Shown in pieces: positions 1 to 12,349 of a stretch of 64,000 nucleotides of DNA. The position numbers were made by a program, and so were the translations under genes. Location of the stretch: NCBI GenBank assembly GCA_019916065.1, contig CM034238.1, positions 434,001-498,000 on the forward strand, given 5' to 3'. Source of the stretch: Vitellaria paradoxa (lineage: Eukaryota; Streptophyta; Magnoliopsida; Ericales; Sapotaceae). Position 1 is the stretch's first letter, and every line of letters starts with the position of its first letter. The notes below the pieces were generated by a model that did not search any database, was not told where the DNA came from, and worked only from the letters and a program-made list of their open reading frames with translations.

Positions 1-3000
1 TGATGAAAGAAAGATTTGCTAAGCTTCTTCTTGGGGAAGACATGTCTGGAGGGGGTAAAGGAGTATGTACTGCCCTTGCAATCTCAAATGCAATCACTAA
101 CCTCTCTGGTTTGTACATACCTACTTTCTGTTTGTGTGTGATGTCTCCGTTTGTGTGTGTTTATTAATATTATTTTGGTAACAGGAAGCTTAGCCATACT
201 TTTTATGTATGATTGGGCAAAGCTCTGATACCTCCAACCTCACCTATGCCACAGATGCAATGTCTGTGTGTTGGCTTATCTTGTTCACTGAAATATGTCC
301 TTTTTGCAATTGTAGCTACTGTGTTTGGGGAAATATGGAGATTGGAGCCATTTCCGCAGCAGAAGAAGGCAATGTGGTCCAGGGAGATGCAATGGCTGTT
401 GTGTGTGAGTGATTCAATTGTGGAGCTCGTACCTTCTGTACAGGCATTCCCTGGGGGTGGCACATATGAGATCATGGCTACACGACCAAGGTCCGACTTA
501 TCCATGAATCTCCCTGCCCTCAAGAAGATTGATGCTATGTTAATTAGCATCCTTGATGGGTTTCAAGATACGGAGTTTTGGTATGTTGATCGTGGCATTA
601 TTGTGGCTGATTCAAATGATCATGAGGTGTATCCCTTGGCAGCTGCATCTGATAGAAGGCCTTCAATTAGGCAGGAAGAGAAGTGGTGGCTCCCTTGTCC
701 AAAAGTTCCTCCAAAGGGTTTATCAGAGGGTGCAAGGAAACAGTTGCAGCAGTGCAGGGACTGCACCAGCCAGATTTTGAAGGCCGCAATGGCTATCAAT
801 AGTAGTGTGCTTGCTGAGATGGAGATTCCAATTGCCTATTTGGAGACTTTGCCCAAGGTATGGATTTGATTTTGTTTAATTTTAAAAGACATACATAGCT
901 TTTATGTGTTTCCATGAGAATATGAATAACTTCGTTGCAATAACTATACGAGTATCGCGGTTATTACTTTAGACTCTAGCTTACTAATTTGAAGAGTTCT
1001 CTTAACGTAATTTTCATATTAGTTTGAAGAAGCACAAATTCTAGAAGTATTGAATGAGAATACGAATAGCAGTGCATAATGTTGTAACATGTCAACCACT
1101 TGCACCTTTTTAACGAACAAAATTTCTCCAAGTCTTGCAAATATTGCTTGGTCTCTACCTTTACCTTTACATATTCCACATGTTTTCTTGCCTTGGGGAC
1201 TATAGGAACTAGTTTCTTTGGCAGGGGACGAATCATGGTTGATCTGTCTTTGACTTATCTCTTCTGTTCGATTGGCTTAAAAGTTGTCTATTTTGTCAAG
1301 AAGGTTATCAAGTTGATGTTAAATTGGCTATAAAATGAGATAAGGATCAAGAATAAACTGTGTAGAAGCTGTGGTTGTTACCATTTTTTGGAAACCGTGT
1401 GAGGTTGTTTAACTGTGGTTGCATGGGCCAAGTTCTTCTGGGGTTCGGCATTTGTATTGGGCCTCACCCTGCCTTTCATTTCATAATTAAGTTCATTAAT
1501 GAAATAAACTAGTTTTAGAATTGCTGAGTTACAGGCTTACAGTTTAAAATAATAAGAATGGCTAGACCCAAAGTACCTGTGTTTTTCATACAGAACTGTA
1601 TGGGGGCTACGATTTGAGCCAAAGTATGAGAGACTAGTTTTATTGGTAAATCCAGAGTCAGAACTTTTGGTATGTAGGACTATTCCTTCATAGATAACTG
1701 TGCATTTGGACACTTGTTTACACGACCTTTTATGACTTTTGTGTTTGCAACATCCTTGTATCTTCCAATGTCTCAACATTCTATAGTCACCCTAGCAAAT
1801 GGCTGTATCTTTACTGTTGGCCAAGATTATTGTCACTTGCAAGCTCAAATTCCTTTTACCAACATTAATTTTATGTATTTATACTATTTATTTTTTTCTC
1901 TAGGACATTAACCTATTCATGCATTGTCAATTAAATGGGGGTAAAACTAAAAGATAATGCTGCATTAAGAAAGAAACTAAATAGAGAGTAATCGGAGCGG
2001 ACATCTGGCTATGAGTCTGACCTTTGTTTAGATGTTTATGTAATTAGGTACCATGCACTGGGTATAGATTCAATATAATTCTCAGTGGTAGTCTATGTTC
2101 TTCTGACCAGTAGCTCACCGTAGTTATGAGCTAATAAATGTGACTTGTATGGTTATTTTACTCATTAGTGCGTATGGATATATTTTTTTTGGTTCTTCCA
2201 ATTTATTACTCATTAGTGTGTATGGATATACTTTTTTTTGGTCTTCCAACTTATTGGTCGATTGCCTTGCAGAGTGGAAAAGCTTGCCTAGGTGATGTCA
2301 TCTATCGATTCATAACTGCTGAGCAGTTTGCACCAGAAGGCCTTCTTGATTGTCTAGACCTTTCATCAGAGCATCACACACTAGAAGTGGCAAACAGCAT
2401 AGAGGCATCCATACATGTGTGGAAGCAAAAAGGCCAGAGAAAGCATACAAATCAGTTGAAAGTTAAGCGTTCATCATGGGGTGGCAAGGTCAAGGGTCTT
2501 GTTGCTGATAGCGACAAAAATCAGTTTTTGGCGCAACGGGCACAGAATCTGTTGCATCTCCTAAGACTTCGTTTCCCTGGTCTTCCACAGACTGCATTAG
2601 ATATGAGCAAAATTCAGTATAACAAGGTCTATTGTTTAAACTCTCATCTTTTGCATATACTAAAACAGAACAATTGATTTCTTGCAAGTCCAGATAGCAG
2701 TTATAAAACAGATGCGAAACATAACACTCAATAACATATTTATAGTGCGTAGCTTGTGTAAGCGACATTTGATGACCATTGTGTTAGCTCAATCTATCTA
2801 TTGCACAACAAATAAAGGGTTACTACTGACTGTGATTCAACCACTATATACTTGGGTAAATTTCACGTACAAAGCATGGTCTGTAAGTGAGTTGAATCCT
2901 TATCAGATACTAGTATTCCTTGGGTGCTTGCATATCCCACAATTTGTTCGTATTCTTTAATTTTGAAGTAACAGATACTTCTTGGACATTTAAGTCAAGT

Positions 3001-5068
3001 TTCTAGTCTCTTAAAATTTGAGATGTGCCATTTCTAGGCTAGTAGTGGAGTATAATTGTTAGGATAAGCGCAGGCTTAGTTTTTAATCCTTAGCATGCTC
3101 TTTACAAACCAAACCAAATCAAACCAAGTCTTTTCTCACTAGGTGGGGTCGGCTATATGGATTTGTCGACGCCAATTAGATTTGTTTAGGGCCATGTCTT
3201 CCGATAGATCTAGGTAGGCAAGGTCATGTTTAATAAGTTCTTTCCAACTTCTCTTGGGTCTTCCTCTACCTCTTCTACCCCGGGCAATCTTTATACTTTC
3301 ACACCTTCTAACAGGTGTCTCCGCTGGACACCTTCTAACATGGCCAAACCATCTTAATTGGTTTTCTCTCATTTTATCTTCAATCGGTGCTATTCCTACT
3401 TTGCTCCTAATCTCCTCGTTCCTAATCTTATCTTTCCTTGTAATCCCGCACATCCACCTTAGCATACTCATCTCCGCAACTGCCATCTTCTGACCATGAT
3501 TATGCTTTACTGCCCAACACTCTGATCCATATAGCAGCGCTGGTCTAACCGCCACCTTATAATACTTTCCTTTCACCTTGAGGGGGACTTTTCGGTCATA
3601 CAAGACCCCTAAAGCTCTCCTCCATTTGGTCCACCCGGCTTGAATCATGTGACTTACGTCAGTATCAATTCTTCCATTTTGTTGCACCATAGATCCAAGG
3701 TACCTAAATTTATCTTTCTCTACAATCTTTTGTGTGCCTAAACTTACTTCTATACTACCCGTTATCCTACTTTGACTAAACTTACATTCCATATATTCCG
3801 TCTTGAATCGGCTTAGCCTAAACCCTTTTGTCTCTAACGTTTTCCGCCACAATTCTAGCTTAACATTCACTCCATTTCTCGTCTCATCTACTAAAACAAT
3901 ATCATCTGCAAATAGCATACACCACGGCACCTCATCCTGGATATTAGCATGCTCTTTACAGAAGAATGAAATATCGTAACATAGAAGACATATAATTTAC
4001 TTGAAGTTGACATAACATAATCCTAATCTTTCTTACGCGAATATGTTATTAGTTTTAAATTGAGAATATTCAGTGTATAAAAATAGACATAATTTGTTGC
4101 ATATACGTTATTAAAAAAACAACTTTTTTATTTATATGCACTCATCCCTACGTGCATGATATACTGATGATACACAGCTGTATCCTTAATGTTTAATATC
4201 CTAATTTTTTGTTGAATTTGTCCATACAGAAGTGCTATGTTGATTCAATCTCACATCCCTATTCATGTTTTGTAGTGCTGTTGAACATTTTGGTAGTATT
4301 TTGTTAGCATTGCAGGATTGGATAATCTTGTTTGTAAAAAATAGGGCTTAGAATTTATTTATTTATTTATTTTTTTTACTTTTTGGATGGTAGCATTTCT
4401 CTATTTATCAAAAGAAAGAACTTGTAATCTTGTTAAATGACCTTTTAGTGCAGGTTTTCTTTTCCTGTCTAGTATAGTATCATTTTGTGTTACCGTAAAC
4501 ATTTAGGAAGATTGATAATATACATAATGACCTACATTGATCAATCGTTTGTTGTTTGTTTTATGTTTGTGTGGTTCCAGTCAGGACCATTCTTATTTCC
4601 AGCCATATATATATATATTTTTTGCAGGATGTAGGACAGTCAATTCTTGAGAGCTATTCAAGAGTTATGGAGAGCTTGGCCTTCAATATAATGGCAAGGA
4701 TTGATGATGTCCTCTATGTGGATGATGCAACTAGGCGATGTGCTGCTGCAGAATCGATGTCCCTTTTCAGCAGGGGAGGTTTGGGTGGTGTCCCCACCCG
4801 AAAAAGGATGTCGCCCAGCCCCTTCTCAACTCAGCACAGCCCTTATACTTCTCCATTCGCAACCCCAACATTCTGTTCTTCACCTCCCCTCCCAGTCCAA
4901 AGCCCTGGTAGTGGTAGGGTGCCTCAACCTTCACATAAGATTACTTTTGCGGGTGCTCCTCGCGATGAGCTAGAAAAACCAATACCTTCTGACTTGAAGA
5001 AACTGTGGTCATATGCGGGAAATCTTAGTTCTGGAAGTCTTTCCAGGGATACGCCTGAGCATGATTAA
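1..5068 (+). CDS. ROPGEF: Rop guanine nucleotide exchange factor (PRONE domain), 5'-partial
   Basis: RopGEFs catalyse GDP/GTP exchange on plant Rop (Rho-type) GTPases at the plasma membrane. They link receptor kinases to polar growth and signalling. The visible exons are 1-108, 316-857, 2273-2626 and 4628-5068, all with GT-AG junctions and matching phase. They give about 480 residues ending at the TAA at 5066-5068. The first exon enters within the conserved PRONE start ([20 protein letters not shown]). Exon 2 carries [10 protein letters not shown], the [10 protein letters not shown] block and the DRGI segment. Exon 3 carries SGKACLGD and the helical core. The last exon ends PRONE with [18 protein letters not shown] and has a Ser/Pro-rich variable C-terminal tail, the part usually subject to autoinhibition and phosphorylation. 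The real start codon and N-terminal region lie before the window. The frame is unbroken, so the gene looks functional. The last intron contains an antisense LINE fragment. Family assignment is firm; the paralogue is not. Confidence 0.95.
2160..2255. repeat. 48-bp tandem duplication just upstream of RopGEF exon 3
   Basis: Two adjacent 48-bp units (2160-2207 and 2208-2255) differ at only a few bases. Both contain a T-rich run followed by TTCCAA. They end 17 bp before exon 3, so the polypyrimidine/branch-point region of this intron has been doubled. Confidence 0.8.
3107..3943 (-). mobile_element. 5'-truncated RTE-type non-LTR retrotransposon (LINE) in a RopGEF intron
   Basis: On the minus strand an uninterrupted 263-residue frame (3930-3139) holds the end of a non-LTR reverse transcriptase. 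It starts beside the catalytic box ([10 protein letters not shown], canonical FADD) and continues through the typical C-terminal part ([21 protein letters not shown] region, [16 protein letters not shown]). The 3' end carries the family signature ATAGCCGACCCCACCTAGTG, followed by a TTGGTTTGATTTGGTTTGG-like tail, as in plant RTE elements. A perfect 17-bp target-site duplication, TTAGCATGCTCTTTACA, lies at 3090-3106 and 3944-3960. This fixes both ends and the insertion size (837 bp). The element is 5'-truncated, as is usual for target-primed insertion, and lies antisense to the host gene. The perfect duplication and open frame suggest a fairly recent event. Confidence 0.93.
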
Positions 5069-5611
5069 GAGGGATTTATCAATGCCTAGTAGAACCTGTT
5101 GTAGTTTTAAGGAGATTGGCGGTAGTTCCAATTTTGTATATTTGTTTTGGTAGACATACATGTCTGGTTTAGAGTTAATTAAAGATGGAGTAGCAATGGT
5201 TACTATTTTTACTGATGTTATCTGGTTATTTATGATTTTTCCATAGCTTTGAGTTTTAAGCATGGGGTTTTTTTTCTTTCTTTTTCCCGAGATTTTTGGA
5301 TTTATGAAGGCAAAGGGAAATATAAGAGATTGAACCCTTTTCCCCCGCTTACAGGTAACCAATTTATCAGACAAAATCTTTACTCAATTGTTTTAATCTC
5401 AATCAGAAAAGAATAATAATAATAATAATAATAGAGCATGGCAACCTTATTTTCTCTTTTCATCTGTTTCCTTCGCATCCCAAGGTCTGCCAATTTGGAC
5501 CAAGTGTTCTTTAGGGATCCTTAGAGTTAGCATAGGGTTGGAAAGTGTTTGGGAGCTAAACATGTTCGAAATGCATGCCCCATATGTTGCAAGGGATGGA
5601 GGGTTGTTGCG

Positions 5612-5782
5612 GTTATTCAATTGCAAGGTTCAACTTTATCGGACGTCTAAAGGTTGCCTGAAGTGTCATATTCAGATTATTGCAGGGAATGGAAGTAGTT
5701 GATGTTATTGAATTGCAAGGGTTCAACTCGACCTGACTTACAAGGTTGCTAGCTTGAACTGTCATATTCAGATTGTTACGGG
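5612..5782. repeat. Imperfect ~92-bp direct repeat
   Basis: The segments 5612-5687 and 5704-5782 share an ordered series of blocks: GTTATT-AATTGCAAGG, TTCAACT, AAGGTTGC and TGTCATATTCAGATT. The duplication is local and diverged. Confidence 0.65.
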
Positions 5783-6305
5783 AATAAGAAGCAATTTGAT
5801 CTTTTTTTAGTTTTTCTCAGCAACTGTGGTTTGTCACTGATTTACGGCCTCAGAAGGTCAACAAAATAACCACAACCGAAGTAAAGAAAAAAAAAAAGTG
5901 TGGAAGAAAGAAAACAAACTAAAGTACTAAAAGAAGCACGCATGTCAAGAACAGCATCACATCTATATATGTAATGCAAGGCACAGGAAACAACTTACCC
6001 ATACAGTCAGTCAAAACGTCACATGGCAATCCTCGTTTCTTATTAGAAAATAAATGAACAAAAGCAGAAGCAGCATCACACGAGCTTTACAAAGAGAAGC
6101 CAGCAGAGCTTGGTTAGCAACCTGCCCACCTCTACCCACACATTTAGTGAAACAGAACCGTGGAGGTAGACAGAATGCCAATAAACTCTGCAAGAAACCC
6201 CTTGTTGAACCCGCGTGATATAATACATCCTGTGTGATCCCCCCCTCCTCTCGTTTTGTTTGACTAATTCCATCCACCACATCCTCAGCTTTATAATAAA
6301 GCTTC

Positions 6306-6350
6306 ATATATATATATATATATATATAAAGAGAGAGAGTGAGAGAGAGA
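6306..6350. repeat. Compound (AT)n / (GA)n microsatellite
   Basis: An (AT)n run at 6306-6328 is followed by (GA)n runs at 6331-6350. Confidence 0.9.
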
Positions 6351-8963
6351 GCCGGATAGTTAAGGGTTTGGTTGGTGAACTGTTGAATTTAGATTTATTA
6401 TAGATGGCTGCACATTATAATTAGTGCAGAAAGGGACATTAACTGCAAATTGCGGCCAATAATCACAAGGACGTATTTAATCATCCTCTACAAACCCCAC
6501 TCTGCACTAAACTACTCCACTCCACTCTCACCTCAATCCTTATGGCTAGCCCATTGCAATCTCAGGCTACATGCTAGACCGTGCATTAAGAAGAAATGAT
6601 TAGACAGTGACATTTATTATTTATATGAGAACCAACCCAATTTTCTCAAGCACGCCAATGGTTTGATTCAAGTCCCACCCACTTTCCTTCGGCATGCCAA
6701 CGATCAATAAGCTATTCATTCCACTATATTTGCCTATAAAATTTCCAAACAGCGATTCATTTCAACGAAAGACGTATCCACCAAAACCAAATGGATCGGT
6801 CTTATCCAAACTGTAACCCTAGTGGGATTTCAATCTTAATCCAAGCAGCTCTCAGGTTACCAAATTTTGATATTTGCACCATCTTAGGGAAAAAGAGAGA
6901 CAAATAAAATTCACCACGACTATTACCAGAACACCATGAAAAGTGAACACAAACACTTGCATGACCCTGTATACTACTAGAACCAACACCACCACCGCCT
7001 GCTATCATCACTGACACTGCTCTCTCTTACCTAATCAAACCACAGCAAAACAGTAACTAGGTAACCAGAAAAAAAAAAAAAAAAAAAAAAAATCACCAGA
7101 ATGCAACACAAAGAAGCCCACAATCACCAAAGCTAAGACTATTGCTATTGTGCTGAGAATCTATAGCTACAGTGATCAAAATAATTACGCGACAAGAAGG
7201 ACAACAACTAGATTTACACCCAATAGGCAATGGCTCAAGGGCCTCTTCTGAACATTATTAACACTACCATAGCTTGAACCATCAAATTGATTGGTTCCAT
7301 CACTGGCAATATTTCAATACCCAATTACAGCAATAATTGGCGAAACAAAATACTCCTAAATGGTGATCACACGGAACATTCAAAGCATGAAAAATGGATA
7401 AGCCATCTTTTTAGTAACTAAGCAATTTTGTCTTTACCCTCGCGGGGATTGACAGAAACATCCACAGATTGAACTCCATAATTCCAAACTCGAAGAAGTA
7501 TCATCTATATGTAAAGCTTCAAGGACACACTAAACATTCTGTCCTCAACATTCCATCATTTGATTGGGGGGGGGGGGGTAAAGATGAGCAGAACTTTAAC
7601 AAAAATACAAATTCTGTCCATAATTAATGAATTGTGATGAACACATTTGAAAAGCATGTGTACATAAACAATCATGTGCCTGAGCGCTCCACTTCAACAT
7701 CCCACGTCATCCCCTTACTGAAATGGGATCCAAGCAAGTTAGATGCCAAGTTCATTCAACCCAACCTGCCAAAGGTAGGAAAAGCAAGCAACAAAAATTA
7801 GTTGGCCCATCCAAGATTAAAAGGATACTACAAATGAACAAAATACCCACACAAAATATAAACAACAGGTTATCAAAACCCTTATCAATCAAGTTTAAAA
7901 AAAGTTTTCCAAAACCAAAATATTTTTTGTTATCAAATTGGACAATACCCACTGGGATTAAAATATCAAAAGTAAATTATATAGCATGTATCAGTACATA
8001 AAACAACAGAACAGTACCAACATTAGTAGCTTAGTCAGGTTAATTTTGTTTATTTTTTGGTGCCCATCTGATATGCAAGAGATGAAGACAAAGGCCTCAT
8101 GGATTTTACTCATCATTCGCAAAAAGTACTTTACAAGGGCATCTCCAGCGGCTTTCCTAAAAAGATCCCCCTAAAATATATTAAAAAATATTACTTCTCT
8201 ATTTTACAACCAAAAGTTCAAATATCAAATAAATATCATCAGTGCGAACCTGTGAAGCGCATACACTTCAAATGGATGCCATATTTGTATCCGCATCCAA
8301 AATGTCTTGGGCACTCATAGTCCTTGGACATGCCAAGATAGGTGTCGAAATACTCCATGTGGTGTATTCAATTATTTTATCAAATCTTCTTTTCAAAATA
8401 CAGTTAGGATTGATTAACCGCAACTCCTAAAATCATGAAATCTTCTTTTACATCTTTCATTACCCTTTCATAGGTCGAAATATGTTTGAATTATCATATT
8501 GAAATATTCAATTATTGTCCTTGTGAATGTTATATCCATATATATCTAATAAAAATAAATATATAAAATATATTTTTAGTCTATCCATGTCGTATATGTA
8601 TCTTTAGTCTTTAAAAATAATCGCATCTGACTGTCTTCCATGGTCCTCTTAGGTGTCAGCCACAGAATAAGCTATCAATTGCATAATTGGAAAATAAATT
8701 TTGCAGGATTGTAGCTTCTAAACTAATATATAAAGGGCGAATCACTTTTGGTGTCTCCCTAATTTTGAAGCTGCATCACAATTGAGATTAATAAAAATAC
8801 CCTTTAACTACATATGTTATTTTAAAAAAAAAACTGCAAAATAACTGTAAATAGAGAGGGGTATAGGAAGGAAAGAAAAAGAGAAAGAAGGAAAAAGCCT
8901 GAGAAAGTAAAATAGAATGGATAGAAAATGAGAACGAGATTAAAGATGGCGGAGAGGCAAAAT

Positions 8964-9087
8964 AGTTTCAATATGAAGAATAATACTAAATTGTTACCAG
9001 CCAAAACTCACTATAAAGAATCATACTAAATTGTTACCAGTTTCAATATAAAAAATAATACTAAATTGTTACCAGCCAAAACTCACT
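8964..9087. repeat. 49-bp direct repeat with partial copy between
   Basis: Units 8964-9012 and 9039-9087 are nearly identical and end in TTGTTACCAGCCAAAACTCACT. The intervening 26 bp (9013-9038) is a partial third copy containing ATACTAAATTGTTACC. Confidence 0.8.
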
Positions 9088-9267
9088 GGCAAACAACTCA
9101 CGGTTCAATTTACTGACAGCTAAAAGCAACTGTAATTATATCAAATTGTAAACATACACAATTTATCCAAAAAAAAAAAAAAAATGTAAACATACATGTT
9201 AGGTCAAAAGAGCTAAGCAATCATAGATGGTTACAACATTTAGAATGCAAGTAGAACATCACAAGGG

Positions 9268-10536
9268 CTACAAACAATGAAACTCAAGCATAGTAATTAA
9301 AACAATGATACTTACTTCCAACACTGTTGAAGAAACCCAATTAGGTGGTGGCCAAAACAATTTGGAGTAACATGGATAATTAGCCAAAGACCCAATGCTA
9401 CCACTCTCTAAATCAAACACACATACTCCGCGACTCTTCAGAGCATTATCCTCATCCCTGGTCAAGTAGACGAAATGATCAGTAAAAATTATGCAGTTTC
9501 CTTTGCATCCATGAAAATCAGAAGCCGAGGCTGAAAATGCGCAATTGTCACCCAAAAACAAGATTTGATTGTCCAAACTTTTCACTTCAACCCATTTTTG
9601 CTCACTTCGATCCATCCTAAAAACCCTAAACCTAACAGTTCTCTCACTCATAACACAATCAAATTCCTCAGAAAATTCAAACCCCTCGTCGGAACCCAGA
9701 TCATCCTCAGGCCCCACGCTCAGATATGTATCGATTAGCAACAGGTCGCCGCAGGATTCCACCAAAACTTTCTTGTCTCCACCAAACACAGGATGGGCAA
9801 CCAAAGTCACAACTGGGGATGAATCGACATTCACGAGCACAGTCCTTCCAGTATTATCAACGGCATAGAACTGCCCGTGGAAGAATATCACATCGTCATA
9901 CGGCGAAGGCAAATCATCAATGACATTCCATTTTCTATCGCGGAACTTGAACATTGCCAATTTTCCAGAAACATGAATCGTCAAAAGCACATGGGCATCA
10001 GTGGTAGAACCCGAACACGGCCGAGAACTCAACGCAACCTTTTCCATATACAAATTCCCCGCATCGCTGATCGAATTCGCAAAGGGGCGATAGTTGATGT
10101 ACTGGAGAATATACTCGTGACCTAACTCAGAAACCCTATATCTCAACAAATCGAGACTTCTGGGAAACGTATCGGGCAAAGGCTTAAATTGGGATCTTGA
10201 GAGCGGGTTCAATAGGTGAGTTCTGTGAGGGACGTCTTGTTCGATCTTGACCAGCCAGCCATCAGCAGAGGAGGAGGAGGGTGTTTGGGGATGAAGTTGT
10301 TGGGTCAATCCGATGCGGAAGATGGTGCGTTTGGATAGGTAGAAACCCCAGGATGAGGTATCGGAGATTCCTGCGTTCGGGAGGATTGGGAAACGCGAAG
10401 GTGTTCGGAAAGGACTGGTGACGGCGGATCGCCAGGAGGAGCAGACTGATCGGAATCGAAGGACACCCATTTCGGTTTGGAGGTGTTTGGCAATTAGGTC
10501 TAGGAGTTCCCTTGGTAGTTGAGACCATTCTGCCAT
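9268..10536 (-). CDS. F-box protein with DUF295 C-terminal domain (SKIP23-like)
   Basis: Plant F-box/DUF295 proteins are substrate receptors of SCF E3 ubiquitin ligases. The F-box binds SKP1/ASK; the ligand of the DUF295 part is generally unknown. I take the start at 10536, giving MAEWSQLPRELLDLIAKHL, because SKIP23-type proteins begin in just this way. The longer frame from 10569 adds 11 unconserved residues. The F-box occupies about residues 3-45 (SVCSSWRSAV). The middle has the HLLNPLSRSQFKPLP motif, and DUF295 follows with KWNVIDDLPSPYDDVIFFHGQFYAVD, GDLLLIDTYL and SRGVCVFDLESGSIGSLANYPCYSKLFWPPPNW. The frame is open to a stop at 9268-9270. However, GTAAGT at 9315-9310 is a good donor right after ...STVLE, so the last 15 residues may be intron and a short further exon may exist. 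No frameshift is seen. Confidence 0.9.
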   Translation of the reverse strand: MAEWSQLPRELLDLIAKHLQTEMGVLRFRSVCSSWRSAVTSPFRTPSRFPILPNAGISDTSSWGFYLSKRTIFRIGLTQQLHPQTPSSSSADGWLVKIEQDVPHRTHLLNPLSRSQFKPLPDTFPRSLDLLRYRVSELGHEYILQYINYRPFANSISDAGNLYMEKVALSSRPCSGSTTDAHVLLTIHVSGKLAMFKFRDRKWNVIDDLPSPYDDVIFFHGQFYAVDNTGRTVLVNVDSSPVVTLVAHPVFGGDKKVLVESCGDLLLIDTYLSVGPEDDLGSDEGFEFSEEFDCVMSERTVRFRVFRMDRSEQKWVEVKSLDNQILFLGDNCAFSASASDFHGCKGNCIIFTDHFVYLTRDEDNALKSRGVCVFDLESGSIGSLANYPCYSKLFWPPPNWVSSTVLEVSIIVLITMLEFHCL

Positions 10537-11937
10537 CGATTCTGAGTTTTTTCTTTCAAGAACATGCAAAGGAAAACGAAGAAAAAAAAAGGGGGACGAC
10601 GATCAGTGATCGCAGAGGACAGAAGCCATAAGGACGCAGGGGAGGATACCGGAATTGCCCGTTTGCAAGTTTAGAAAAAATAAAAAATAAAAATAAATAA
10701 ATAATAAAGAAGAGAAAAGAAAAAATATATAATATTTTTTTATTTGTTTGTAAATTTAAGGAAGAAAAGAATAATAATTATTTCTATCTCTTTATTTGTG
10801 AATCCAGACAAATGAAAAAAAAAATGTATATTATTATTTTGCTCTTGGTGCTTTACATATATTTTTAATTGTTTGTTTATTATTTTTAATTGGGTTAATT
10901 ACATTCACCTCTCTTTCAACATTTAAATAATTATACATTATTTCTCAACATTTAAAAATTCTACTTACTCTTTTATATTTAAATGTTAACATTGATCATT
11001 TTTCATTGAATCAATGGTTAAAATTTAATGAAACTTAATAAAAAAAAAAGTCAAATAATTAAAATTTTAGATTAATTTTTATTTTAGTATCAAAAATTTT
11101 TGTAGAAAAAATTAAAGAGAAAAAAGTAAAAACTATTAATTTAATGAAAATAATCAATATAATAACATTTCAAAATAAATAAAGTAAATATAAATTTTAA
11201 ATGTTGAAAAATATAAATATAATTATTAAATAGAAATAAGTATAATTTATTTTATGAATAAATATTATTTTAAAAATTTTATTAACTTTCCTTTCCTATC
11301 TATTTTTACTCAAGAATAAAATTTTTAAAAATTTAACATTCATTTTTTTTCATATTTGTATTCATTTTTCTTTTCAAAAATTTCGAGAAACTCTCACAAA
11401 CATTCTAAAATCTTCGCCCTTTTTTCACTGAATAATGAAAATTATAAAATTTTAATATTCAATTTTTTCTTGGTTATTTTAATTTCTATTATAAAAAAAT
11501 TCGCAAATACTCACAAACAAAAATTAAGTTCTAAAATCTTTCCTTTTTCAGTCCTTTTTAAAATAGACCGGCAGAAAAGCAGAGGCCCAGCTGATGGTAA
11601 GTACGGAGCCCTACACCCGAGAAAAAGGTGTATATGTAATTTATTGGGCCCAAGAATAAAAAGTTTGAGACTTCATTGGGTAGGGGCCGCGCGAACGCAG
11701 GCCCCCGCTACCACAAATTATGACGTAGGCTCTGCCACTTGGGCAGACCTTAGGCGGACGCCCCTCCTAAGTGCCATGGAGGTCGTCAACCTAGGCCATG
11801 GGCCTTCTTGATCACCCATTGACCCCGTCCAGGTAAGTATGTTGCTTGTTTTGCTTTCCCCTCCTTATGTCGCTCTCTCTCGTCACCCTTTCTCCTCATC
11901 TATCCGATGTGGGACGAGCCACCCAACTCATTCACTG

Positions 11938-12059
11938 AGGCCACTATTTCTTCTAGCCTCTCTCCCTTGTTCCTCACTTTCATTCATTCATTCATTCATT
12001 CAGGCCACTATTTCTTTCACCCTCCCTCCCTCGTAGTTGTTCCTCACTTTCATTCGTTC
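11938..12059. repeat. Tandem duplication with (CATT)n tract
   Basis: Units beginning AGGCCACTATTTCTT at 11938 and 12002 both end in TTGTTCCTCACTTTCATTC. The first runs into a (CATT)n microsatellite (about 11980-12001). Confidence 0.75.
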
Positions 12060-12349
12060 AACCCCTAAGACTTACGTTTTACTTTGATCGGAAATTTGGT
12101 CTGTCAAAAAGAGCAATTTCGATATTTTCCTTGGTCCAGTTGTTGGACGCGAGAAAACAACGTAGTTACAGCCTCTGAGCAAGCACTCGGTAGATTTGCC
12201 AGCCAGCGCCTAATTGTACAAGTTTGATTGCTGCATAAATTCATAATATACTTGAAGGGTGATGCACTTGCTGCACTGCACATTTCTATTTGGAATTTTA
12301 ATTCTTAAATATATCTTAATGAGGATACACTCATTTACATTAGCTGCAT

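Larger units (their letters stand above)
5069..9267. other. Intergenic region between RopGEF and the F-box gene
   Basis: This region has no ORF with family features. The first few hundred bases are presumably RopGEF 3' UTR. It contains an imperfect direct repeat (5612-5782), a TA/GA microsatellite (6306-6350), an A-run near 7071-7092, a G-run near 7567-7578 and a direct repeat at 8964-9087. A minus-strand frame at 6011-6307 ends in a Leu-rich stretch. It has no recognisable homologue and is not called a gene. Confidence 0.7.

Noticed and set aside
203..550. 115-codon minus-strand frame in the RopGEF exon 2 region
   Set aside because: It is opposite a well-conserved PRONE exon and has no independent features.
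6011..6307. 98-codon minus-strand frame with a Leu-rich end
   Set aside because: A second overlapping frame is equally open, there is no recognisable domain and no supporting promoter, so it is not called.
10537..10569. Upstream ATG for the F-box gene
   Set aside because: The added 11 residues are unconserved, while the second ATG gives the typical MAEWSQLP start.
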